A stretch of 64,000 bases of DNA from Monosiga brevicollis MX1 (Eukaryota > Opisthokonta > Choanoflagellata > Craspedida > Salpingoecidae), in NCBI RefSeq assembly GCF_000002865.3, contig NW_001865068.1, forward strand, positions 248,357-312,356. The letters run 5' to 3'. This document shows positions 17,853 through 27,063 of the stretch, piece by piece (the stretch's first letter is position 1; each line of letters opens with the position of its first letter). A program made the position numbers and the translations under genes. Under the pieces are notes generated by a model. It had not been told where the DNA came from and did not search any database. It saw nothing but the letters and a program-made list of their open reading frames with translations.

Positions 17853-18384
17853 ATGTCGAGCGTGACATGGCCACCTGGTTTTGGCGACTGACTCATGAAT
17901 TTATGTGACGTGCCACCAACCAGGAGCTTTGGCATGATGCTATATGAGTTTGTTACTCGAGGCGATGTTCCTTTTGGCAAGATGGAGCATGGAGGCATCT
18001 TGCTCGCCATCCGCCGAGGTAAGAGGCGATAACTGCTCGCTTGACACGGGACTTTGAGACATACGCTACGTCTACCTCTCACCACCGGTGGCCCGCGTGG
18101 GCGCGACCCAATTAGGTCTGACACCCGAGCTGCCTCGCGACGTCCCGGCGGACATTGTCCGGTACAAAGACTCGTTTCGCGCGCCTCCTTTGCCCAACTT
18201 TGGGCGTGTTGCTTGTGTCAGGTCGTGCTCAAGTCAAAGGCTGGCTCTCGGCTGATCGAATTGTGCTACAACTTGCCCTAGGTTGTGTCAGGCCACCTGG
18301 ACAAAGACGCCGGAGGAAAGGCCCACCTTTGATATACTGGCCGATATGCTGGCCCAACACGCAGCAACTGAGACTACGCTGTAA
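14145..18384 (+). CDS. Receptor tyrosine kinase with LDLa ectodomain module
   Basis: Thirteen exons close in phase to 935 aa: 14145-15467, 15610-15710, 15802-16353, 16462-16519, 16608-16667, 16778-16881, 17024-17144, 17266-17328, 17449-17506, 17656-17779, 17924-18018, 18116-18161 and 18282-18384. A signal peptide (residues about 10-30) leads to a cysteine-rich start, a long leucine-rich-like region, and an LDLa module at about 380-408 (CDGVADCPDGEDEQHC). One transmembrane helix at about 589-611 is followed by RLRRRRALVK. The kinase (about 660-925) has GHGNFG, the VAIK lysine (VVAIKHV), HRDVAARNVLV, DFGLARV, an activation loop with paired Tyr (DYYRS) and FRWMAPEA, all hallmarks of active tyrosine kinases. 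The ectodomain does not match an animal receptor I know, so the ligand is unknown. Choanoflagellates are known for such lineage-specific receptors. Confidence 0.92.
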
Positions 18385-18582
18385 TCCTTGCCCGTAGCGT
18401 CCGCGACGATTATAGGGCAGGGTAAGAACCTCCGCTCGTGCTGGCTTTTAGGATACCCAGCCAGATCCTTGTTCTCGGCGTTGGTTTATCACGCACGAAC
18501 AAGACGACCGCTTTAGAATATTTGGAAATGTGAAAAGAATTCTCGTTTCTCCAAGATCAATTAAGAGTGTATGTAGCTCAAG

Positions 18583-18588
18583 AATAAA
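18583..18588 (+). terminator. Candidate poly-A signal for the receptor kinase
   Basis: An AATAAA hexamer lies about 200 bases after the receptor kinase stop codon, on the same strand, in the convergent spacer (18385-18876) before the orphan gene. No other coding signal was seen in that spacer. Confidence 0.35.
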
Positions 18589-18876
18589 CTTATCGATGCG
18601 ATTATAACATGCATGCGAGGACATCTACAGCACAGAAGAAAGACAGAGAGACAGAGAGTTCCGGGTCGAACAGCTGGTAAAATCAAGGTGTAGCACAACG
18701 TTGTTAGTAAAGTTGCCAGGAACAACGTGATTCGTACGACTTGACTTGGGGTGCAGACAACATCAACAACCACAACAAGAAAGCTCGCCGGTCCTTGAGC
18801 AGCAGCGCCCCCTATTCCCCACACATTCTCCAGACAACACAACCACGACAAGGTAATACTTGGCCAAATGCACCAG

Positions 18877-19305
18877 TCAAGGAAACACCACGGCCAACAA
18901 CTTGTTAAGACCATGACGTTTAGCCCGCTCCCGAGGAAAGGACCCGATCTTCCGGATACGGCGGCGCAGCCCTTGAATATCCTTGTGAATGAGCTCTTCT
19001 GCCAATCGGCCATTTTGGAGACCCTTAACCAAGTCGAAGATGTGCACAAAGATGCTTTTTGCCTTTAACAGTTTGCCACACCTCTCAGCCGAGTTGGGGA
19101 TATCAGGCTCGTCCAAGTCCGGCAGCAGAAATCGCACCACCTTTTTCATAATTTCAATGGGATTATCAGGTTGCTCTTTAAAAAAGTCCATCACTTTCTG
19201 AACACGTTCACGATAAGAACCCTTATCGAGTGCCAGGTCCTGCATTCGATCGCTCGAAGCATCAACCTGGTCAGCTGCCGGAGCATTGTCGTGTTCAAGT
19301 GCCAT
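18877..19305 (-). CDS. Orphan 142-aa helical protein
   Basis: This is a single-exon frame of 142 aa. I chose the ATG at 19305 because the next triplets upstream lack an in-frame ATG. The start is acidic (DNAPAADQVDAS). The body is amphipathic helical with VMDFFKEQPDNPIEIMKKVV and later IFVHIFDLVKGLQNG, and the end is basic (RRRIRKIGSFPRERAKRHGL). There is no signal peptide or membrane segment. I do not recognise a family. The size, balanced composition and clean start downstream of a TATAAA-like sequence (tttataaa) argue that it is real. It converges on the receptor kinase. Confidence 0.5.
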   Translation of the reverse strand: MALEHDNAPAADQVDASSDRMQDLALDKGSYRERVQKVMDFFKEQPDNPIEIMKKVVRFLLPDLDEPDIPNSAERCGKLLKAKSIFVHIFDLVKGLQNGRLAEELIHKDIQGLRRRIRKIGSFPRERAKRHGLNKLLAVVFP

Positions 19306-19311
19306 CCTCAA

Positions 19312-19376
19312 AGTTTATAAATGCAACTCGTCGAGCCGCAGACAGTTTATAAATGCAACTCGTCGAGCCACAGACA
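19312..19376. repeat. Two-copy 32-bp tandem duplication with TATA-like core
   Basis: Two adjacent copies of a 32-base unit, identical except for one base (ccgcagac versus ccacagac), lie immediately upstream of the orphan gene start at 19305. Each contains tttataaatgcaactcg. The TATA-like octamer reads tttataaa on the plus strand and tttataaa on the reverse as well, so it could act on either strand. The position suggests a duplicated core promoter. Confidence 0.6.
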
Positions 19377-19502
19377 CAAAAATAGGCACCAAAATGACGT
19401 GGCGAATCGGCTTCGTGCGTCAACATTGCGGGTTAACCTGTGATACATGTGTAAAGCGTCTTGTGCTTAGAGGAATCAAAGTTATGAAATAGGATAAAAA
19501 TT

Positions 19503-19855
19503 GAACTCACGAGATCAAGCAGAACTCACGAACTCATGAGAACAAGAAACAAGCACAACTCACGAGAGAACAAGCAAGCAGAATTTACGAGAGAACAAGC
19601 AGAACTCACGAGATCAAGCAGTCCTCACGAGAACAAGCAAGCAGAATTCACGAGAGAACAACTCACGAGAACAAGTCCTCACGAGAACAAGCACAACTCA
19701 CGAGAGAACAAGCAAGCAGAAAACAAGCAGAACTCACGAGATCAAGCAGTCCTAACGAGAACAAGCAAGCAGAACTCACGAGAACAAGCACAATTCACGA
19801 GAGAACAAGCAAGCAGAACTCACGGGATCAAGCAATGCTCACAAGATCAAGGATG
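19503..19855. repeat. Degenerate minisatellite (aactcacgagaacaagc type)
   Basis: About 350 bases are built from shuffled copies of two short modules, aactcacgaga and acaagcaagcag, with single-base variants (cctcacgag, atcaagcag). One frame stays open through it as a Glu/Asn/Lys/Gln-rich repeat. The irregular unit order and the lack of a start or splice context argue for a non-coding minisatellite. The 20 kb side (19860-20142) is an unremarkable spacer before the alpha-galactosidase stop. Confidence 0.75.
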
Positions 19856-20142
19856 TGGAGATGGGAGAATTCGATTTTCCCGCCATTCTTCTGTGTGTTT
19901 CGATTTTCCCGCCCAGACCAGAACCTGCACCGTATCTTTTATCCGCAGGCGTTACGGCTTGTACGGTTTAAGTAGGACAATCGCCTGCGTTGGATCCACC
20001 ATATTAGTGCTTGTCGCCATCACCAGTTGACAAGCACAGAAATGTTGCGACTCGGAAACAACGCGAATTTGAATTGGAAAGAACCTTGTGAGCCTCTACT
20101 AGGCGCACGACTGACAAAAGCACCGTGGCGCCCAGTCACTCA

Positions 20143-22269
20143 CTACTTGGCCTCGGTGAGCCGCAAGACAATGGTTTGATGAGGCAGCACTGTGACCGGG
20201 TCAAAGGCATCGGTGATCGTGCCGTTGTCCGAGTGAGCCCAAAGGTCGCGCACTGCCACTTTGACGCCAGAGTCAAAGCCAATGTCTTTGAGCTGGAAGC
20301 CGATCGACTTGTCATTATCATCCGAGTTGTAAAGAGCAACGGCCACCGAATTGTCGCTGAGCTTGCGCGACCAGACGGTATCATCGCCGGCGTGCACCGT
20401 CTTTCCCTGGGGCGTCACGTCTTGATTAATGGCGATGACCTCGTCATTGAAAAGGATTTCACGTTGCAGATCGGTGAGGGCCGGTTTGCACACTTGAGGT
20501 TGGCAGGAGCAAACGTGAGTGCCGTCACCGTCGACGTTGCAAGTCACATTGTTATGGTAGCATGAAAAGCTGCCGCGGCAACCGTCACTCGTCCACATGC
20601 TACCGTTGGATAGGCAGCCAAAGCTCGCGTTGAGATGGCAAGCTGCGTTTGAAATCTGCTCCAGGAGTTGAATGCTGCATGTGGTGCCACTGGGGACGGG
20701 TTGAGCTGTACAGCTCTTGATGCGCGTGGTCACAACCAACGGCGAGGCACTGATGGCCCACATGGAAAATTCAGTCTTGTACTCAATGGCCGTCATGTTT
20801 CCCTGTGTGGTGGAGGCCAGCCCAGCATCGTGAGGGTCGGTGCGACGAGCACTGTGGTCGCAAGCCATGCCGACCACCATCCGATTGAAAGTACCTCCTT
20901 GTGGTTGGCGTGAGCAGATTGGTTATAATTGCCTATAGAGTGATAGCAGGGATGGTGACCAGCACGGCAGCGAGTCAATGAGAATGGCAGGAGATACTGG
21001 GCGACAGGCAGGATACACACCCGTCTCGAGCATGTCCATGTCATTCCAGGCGTATGGCCCGCCGGTGTAGCCAGCCTCGACGACCTCTTGGATGGAGCCA
21101 ATAATCTCTTTGGTGCTTTCCCAAGTCCCGACGTGATCACCAGTAGCTCGCCAGGACTGGGCGATGGAGCCCGCCCATTTCCATGGATCTGGTGCGTGGG
21201 TAACATGCCAAGTCAAACACGCATACATCGTTGGTCATCACAAGTAGGGCTCAGGAATCGTTTGATAGAGCTGTGGGGGGAGGGTTGAAGAGAACAGGTG
21301 TGTTGGCAGGCATACCTTGCTTGCCCCATTCACAAAGGTTAAAATGCATGGGGCGACCAGAAAAGTTCATGGCGGCGCCCATCAGGGAATACGTGGTCTC
21401 TGGGTCCATGCCATCGGTGTTGCACCTTTTGCGTAGCACCATCGCACGCCAAGTGGGTTGAGAAGAAGTGAGGTCAAGGGGGACGTTGGACAAAAGGTAA
21501 AAAGCGAAAGATCAGGGAAAAAAACAAAAAAAATCACCGGGGCGACTCAAACGTACCAGTCCATCTTGACCCAGTCAATGCCGACAGAGGCAAAGTAGGC
21601 GGCATCCTGCATCCAGTGATCCTTGGAGCCCGGGCGATTGCCGACGCAGGTTTGGGTGCCAGCACAGGTGTAGACGCCAAAGGCCAAACCCTTGCTGTGG
21701 GCATAGTCGACCAGAGGTTGCAACCCGTTGGGAAAGTGATCCGTCTCCGGGTAAAGGTAGCCGGATGCGTTGCGACCACCGGCCTGAAAATGGCGGCCAA
21801 CACAACGTACTGGTCAGACCAATGGGCGGAAGACACCAAGGCAGTGGCGGGGGCAGGGGCGATTGGCGATGGACAGGGCTTGCAAGGACAGGGCAGGGCG
21901 TACCCAGCAGTCGTCGAGATGAAAGTGGCGATAACCGTGATCGTAAAAACCGAGGCTCATAAAGTCATCAATCGCTTCCTAGAGATGGCGTCCAGCGAAG
22001 GCGTGCGAATGAAGGTGGTTGGCGGCTCCTGCACGTCAGATTAAGCAGCGCCTTGCCGGCCGAGCTTTAAAGAGAAGAGCTTTACGGACCTTGACGCTTT
22101 GCTCATCACAGTAATCAAACTCGGGCGGGCTACCCTCGGGGCCCAGCCCCACCCAGGAGCTCCAACCCAAAGGGGGCATTTTGGAAAAGGGAGCGCCATT
22201 ATCATACGCCCTCGAGCTCATCACGAGCAGCAGCACCAGCCCAAAGGCCAAACCCAGATGGACCCGCAT
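20143..22269 (-). CDS. GH27 alpha-galactosidase
   Basis: Seven exons (22269-22090, 21978-21904, 21783-21557, 21425-21316, 21188-21021, 20932-20895, 20802-20143) close to 485 aa. A signal peptide precedes PPLGWSSWVGLG. HFHLDDCW follows, then the catalytic nucleophile segment DWVKMDWC and the acid/base segment AWNDMDMLETGN. FSMWAISASPL and VIAINQD are the usual GH27 landmarks. The enzyme removes terminal alpha-galactose from glycans and glycolipids, presumably in the lysosome or outside the cell. A cysteine-rich insert of about 75 residues lies between ASPLVVTTRI and LTDLQREIL; it includes CRGSFSCYHNNVTC and CSCQPQVC. This insert is absent from human GLA/NAGA as I know them. The second exon acceptor (ctctag) was forced by phase and by stops in other readings. 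Confidence 0.9.
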
Positions 22270-22315
22270 GACGCGAAGCGAGCAAGTCAACTGAAAGAAC
22301 ACCGAAGCGATCAGT

Positions 22316-22319
<4 letters not shown>

Positions 22320-22385
<66 letters not shown>

Positions 22386-22437
22386 AGGGCTCAGGGCTCA
22401 GGGCTCAGGGCTCAGGGCTCAGGGCTCAGGGCTCAGA
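22320..22437. repeat. (GA)n tract followed by (TCAGGGC)n heptamer array
   Basis: A pure (GA)n run (about 22320-22382) is followed by about seven head-to-tail copies of the heptamer tcagggc. It is located just upstream of the alpha-galactosidase start and on its promoter side. Confidence 0.85.
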
Positions 22438-22554
22438 GTTCTGAGAGAGAAAGATCAAGAGAGTAAAGCGAGAGGAGAAACGAGAGAGGACGTGAGCAAG
22501 CAATCTTGTCAGTATCACTTTCGAGCGCAAGAGAGGAGGAGATCAGAGAGCAAT

Positions 22555-22850
22555 AGAGAGAGAGATCAGAGCTCAAAGCCAGGAGATCAGAGCTCAAAGC
22601 CAGGAGATCAGAGCTCAAAGCAAGAGAGAGAGAGAGATCAGAGCTCAAAGCCAGGAGATCAGAGCTCAAAGCCAGGAGATCAGAGCTCAAAGCCAGGAGA
22701 TCAGAGCTCAAAGCCAGGAGATCAGAGCTCAAAGCCAGGAGATCAGAGCTCAAAGCAAGAGAGAGACAGAGAGAGATCAGAGCTTAAAGCAAGAGAGAGA
22801 CAGAGACAGAGAGAGATCAGAGCTCAAGAGATCAGAGATCAGACCTCTGA
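22555..22850. repeat. 21-bp minisatellite (agatcagagctcaaagccagg)
   Basis: Ten or so copies of a roughly 21-base unit, interrupted by (GA)n patches, run from about 22555 to 22850. In one plus frame they read as repeated QSSKPGD, and in one minus frame as LLALSSD. The surrounding 22860-23473 holds only an (AC)n run (about 23148-23195) and no recognisable gene before the PDZ protein start. Confidence 0.8.
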
Positions 22851-23147
22851 GAAAGAGAGAGCGAGAGAGAGTCAGCAGTCAAAAGGAAAACACAAGCCAA
22901 CCAAAACAAAACAAAAAATGAAAAGACACGAACACAATGACCATACTCGTATTTCCAGCTGCGGACATGTCCGCAGTTATGGGCTGGTCAGTCAGGTACT
23001 GGATCGCGCCCCCTTGACTGGCGCCTTGGTATGTGCGCGGACTTGGTTATGAGGGTGGGCGCGAGCTGAGCGGGGTTTGCATTCAAGCACCGGTGTGACC
23101 ACTAGCGAAGGACATGACTCGAGCCACATGAATGTCATTCACAACAC

Positions 23148-23196
<49 letters not shown>

Positions 23197-23473
23197 CTAC
23201 ACACATGCAGACATCCTCGAGCTTGGTGTGTTGTTGTAGGGACAAGCCTCATCAAGGTTGGTGGCGGTCACCACCTTGACGTGTCACGTTTGGTTGCCCG
23301 CGAGCTACTTTTTCAACTTCTTCACAAAACTATCATCTATCTCAAGCCCACGGCCCGCTGCAAGACGCGAGCTGGTCTCTCCTTGCAGGCGCACGACGGG
23401 GCAAGACGTGCCCGACGTCGACTGAATAAGCAGTCGGCGCACCTCCGCACAGATTGAATTGCTTCACAGCACC

Positions 23474-24811
23474 ATGAACTCGCAAATCGGTGCCGTGGCT
23501 CGGGCCATGTCCTCTGCCGCTCCCGCTTCTGAAAGCAAGCAGAGAAGAAACCCTCGCCCAGAGCACAAGCCCATCCGGCCGCCCGGTCGCAATCTGCCGC
23601 CTACCATTGGCGTCACGCTCACCCGCGACTCGGATCAGCCTTATGGTCTCATCTTGGCCACGTCTAGCTCCTCACATGGTCTCTTTGTCGCCGGCGTATG
23701 TCTCGCTCTCTGCTTTTGTCGCCAGACATCTAGCTCCGGCATATGGCCCCCAGCTCCACACATCCTGATGCCCCTCTGTGCGATCTTCCCACCACCCGGC
23801 TTGATAGGCCAAATCCCATAGCCCGGCTTCCCGAGCACCACGCCTGGAGCCTGGGCAAAGAATCATCACCGTCAACGGCGAAAAAGCCTTGCGCTGGAGC
23901 CGAGACGTGTTTCGTGCCAAGGTGAGGTTCTTGAGTCGGTGTGGCTGGACCAGCCACGTAGCTTGTGTAGCCCCGTACTCGAGCAGAAGCTGACGCGCCA
24001 TCTCGCATTGGGTAGATTCAACACCAGAATGAGCTGCATTTGGAGCTGGTTTTAGACCTGGCGGCCTTTAGCGAGATTGACGGCGGCATTGTTCAGCGCC
24101 GCTCCTACTTGCGCCTTTTGCAAATTTGCGAACTGGCTCTGTTGCCCCCCGATGCGGACGACCGGATCAACGGCATCGTCAAGCATGCCATGCCGACCCA
24201 TCTCTTGTCTTTTCCCGTCAACGAAGGTGTGTTGCCAGCTCTAGTTCAAAATGGCACCTCGCCCTCGCCGGCGCCGTGCTCATCGGCGTTCATCTGCCTC
24301 CTTCGAACGGTTCCAATAGGCATCTCAGCGGCAGAACTTGAGGCCATGGTGCAGGCTGGCATGCGTACACATCCCCGGCTGGGGCGACACGCGCTCCTGA
24401 ATCTGGAAACTACGCAGCTGTCCGTGTATACAACGTGCACCCAGGAGGTAGGCCCGGCACTGTGCTTGGCTGGCGTGGTCTCATGCCTGCCAGTTGACTC
24501 GCCGTCATTTCTACAACAGCCTGATGTTGGCCAGCCTCACGAGCGGTATGGGTCTTTAGGTGCTCCGCGTGGAACTATTGGATGTGACCAACGTCTTTGT
24601 GACGGGCAAGTTTCTGGTCGTGATTGAACGTCGGCTGGCCCCGCCCAGCTCTGGGTTCTGGGCCATCACATCCCATCGATGCCATGTCATCAAGTGTAAG
24701 CATCCCTCGATAGCCAAGGGCTTTCTGGCCTACACCCGCGTTCAGATGAACGACGTCTTTGGGGCCATCCGTCAAAGTGCGGCCATTCCTGGGGATGGCA
24801 GCGAAGTGTAG
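23474..24811 (+). CDS. Single-PDZ protein, 305 aa
   Basis: Five exons (23474-23695, 23808-23921, 24016-24226, 24329-24447, 24560-24811) close in phase to 305 aa. After a basic, proline-rich N-terminus, a PDZ domain spans about residues 44-125: TIGVTLTRD, GLILATSSSSHGLFVAGA, LEPGQRIITVNGEKAL and ELHLELVL. The carboxylate-binding loop is unusual (YGLIL rather than GLGF). The C-terminal half (AELEAMVQAGMRTHPRLGRH and RVELLDVTNVFVTGKF) is not recognised; its last 80 residues look like beta strands. It probably acts as a scaffold, but no partner is visible. The acceptor at 23807 (ttgatag) was chosen because it alone keeps the PDZ strand order. Confidence 0.7.
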
Positions 24812-24984
24812 CACACTTGCCTCTGCCCTTTTATCACACACTTGCAGTCTTGATATACCAGCCAGTTTTAAACGATCACACCATGTCAATTAATGCACAC
24901 TACCCCGAGGCGTATCCCTCCGACGGCTGAAACGGGACAACACAAATTGTCTGACATTTGCACCAGCAAGCAAAACAGAAAGGG

Positions 24985-25021
<37 letters not shown>

Positions 25022-25029
25022 CTACTTTT

Positions 25030-25105
<76 letters not shown>

Positions 25106-25364
25106 CTACTTTTTACTTTTTCGCGCGTGTGTGTGTGTGTGTATATGTGCTTGTGAGTGTGTGGGGGCGGGGAAGGCGGGGACAACCGTCGACGGACCAC
25201 TGCTGGGTGGTGGAGAAGAAGAGTGTTGGTTGGTGGCTGGTGGGCGGGTGCACTTGATCTTGCTGGTTCTGGCTGGCTCAAGAGTCGCCCTGGCACCGGG
25301 GTGAGGCCTCGGATCGGATCGTGCTGGAAGATTGGCATATCGGGATCGCCACTCGCCTTTTATC
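24812..25364. repeat. Compound (GT)n microsatellite spacer
   Basis: Two long (GT)n blocks (about 24987-25020 and 25032-25105), each followed by gactactttttcg or a close variant, and a third short block to 25142 fill the spacer upstream of the SH2 adaptor. The repeated gactacttttt linker shows that the block was duplicated as a unit. Confidence 0.85.
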
Positions 25365-26803
25365 ATGGACGTGGTCGCGGCCTTGGCCGCTGGCGCGAGC
25401 ATGGGTGCTATGGTTATGCTCATGGGTGGATGCCTATTTTGGCGGGTATGAAATCGGTGCATTTGTTGTGCGATCGCATCAATGCCTCGGTATCGAGCAG
25501 TTCCGCTGGCAATCTCACGTCATCCTGTATGTGGACCTCCGCCCCCTTGTCGTTTTCCCAGCGTTCAAATGCCCCACCAGAGGCGGCAACGGAAGATTTT
25601 GTACCAGGCCAGTATGAAGAAGTTGATATTGGGCGTCCGCTACCGTATGCTGAACGCTCCGGGCAGGGAACGATGGGTGGGATGCCTGGGCAGGGCTACG
25701 CGAGCGAAGACACCTATCAACAACCCAATGCTGTGGATATGTGCGAAGCTGAGACCTACGATGAACCGCGATCAACTCGAGGTGACGCGCGCACAAGCTG
25801 GCTGTTGCAAGCCGTCATCAGCGGTGCGAGCGACGATAGTGATGAGGAGAACAGTGGGGGTGACGCGGGTATAACACCCCTGCCCCAACCGATGGAGGCT
25901 TCCTCGACAAACGGTCGCCGGTCTTATCGCAATATCCACGACCAGGAGCTGCAGCTCAACATGGATGATATGCCCACCGATGAGCGCCAGGCCCTGCAAA
26001 ATAAAATGGCGGGAGATCAATACGAAGAGGTTCTGCCCGAGCCGCCGTCGACATTCAAGGGCACGGTCCGGGTCAAAGCCGATGCCCCCCGACCCTCTGT
26101 GGCCCTCGCTGGAGCAGCTGCCCAGACACATGTGGCCACCGAATACGATGATGTGTTGCCTGCACTGGTCCTGCCCACGGCGACACACCACTCGGCCCAG
26201 TCTTCGCAACCTCGCACCGATCAATACGACGACGTGTTGCCAGCCCTAGCCCCACCCTCGCCGAGCCGGGCGGATGCCCGGCCTGTGATACTGGAGGCCA
26301 CGCCCTCACGCGGCTACTCGCACCTCCACTTCAACGATCGACGGCCAACTGCTTTTCGTTCTGAGGATTTAGATGACATGCGCAAGCGTGCCCTCAACCC
26401 GGTGCGCAAAGTTTCACGCTACAATCACCTCGAACACCGCGCCATGTGGCTCCACGGCACCATTTCGCGACGGGAGGCCGAACAACGGCTTGTTGCAGCG
26501 GGCATTCAGGATGGCTTGTTCCTGCTGCGCGAATCACAAACGCAACAATCGGCCTGGGCGCTCAGCCTCGTCATTGGCAATCAGATTATTCATCATCTGC
26601 TCCGCAAGGGCTCGGATCACGAGCGTCCCGAGCCGGACACCCCCTTCACCATTGATGGGACCCCCTTGCCCTTGGGTGTCAACAACTTACCCGTCACGTC
26701 CCTAGAGGAAATCGTCCTACTCTTTCGCCAAGGCACCCACGGCCTGATCCGTGTTCCTCTTCAAACAGCGTGCCCGCCACCCACCCGCGATGCCGAATGC
26801 TGA
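25365..26803 (+). CDS. Membrane-anchored SH2 adaptor with repeated YxxV sites
   Basis: Two exons, 25365-25445 and 25562-26803, join in phase to 440 aa. Exon 1 encodes only 27 residues, nearly all hydrophobic (AALAAGASMGAMVMLMGG), and ends at a tryptophan-arginine: a signal anchor. The middle is acidic and disordered. It holds four Y-(E/D)-(E/D)-V motifs at about Tyr45, 181, 222 and 249 (QYEEV, QYEEVLP, EYDDVLP, QYDDVLP), plus YRNI (YxN, GRB2-type) and YDEP (CRK-type). The SH2 domain spans about residues 323-430: WLHGTISRREAEQRL, the phosphotyrosine-binding arginine in FLLRES, then a long charged loop and LIRVPL. It resembles transmembrane adaptors such as LAT in layout, but with its own SH2. 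A longer frame running back into the GT repeat was rejected as the start because exon 1 splices cleanly. The function is inferred. Confidence 0.82.
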
Positions 26804-27063
26804 GCATTCACAAGTAACATGAATCTGCACCGTTGCTCCTCCAAGCGCCGCCTCCTTTGGCCAATTCATCATCATAGACTTGTGCCGTATCGAATTCACA
26901 CACACACACACACACCCTCTCTCTCTCAAAAAGTATGACAATTCGACCAGCTCTCCTTTTTTTTTGAATTGAGGGTCGGGGTAAAAGGCTGTCTTAAACA
27001 ATAACAAACTTGTCGAATCCTTGGCAACGCATTTCTCTTCTCTCTCTCTCTCTCTCTCACATC

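Noticed and set aside
19503-19855. Open frame of Glu/Asn/Gln-rich repeats as a protein
   Set aside because: The repeat units are irregular, with no recognisable start, splice site or domain; other minisatellites here also stay open by chance of unit length.
22383-22437. Heptamer (TCAGGGC)n resembling telomere repeats
   Set aside because: The unit is not TTAGGG, it is short, interior, and joined to (GA)n; it fits a local microsatellite.
25157-25364. Upstream start of the SH2 adaptor inside the GT-repeat region
   Set aside because: That frame has no ATG, is rich in Gly/Trp/Arg from repeat-flanking DNA, and competes with a clean hydrophobic first exon that splices in phase.
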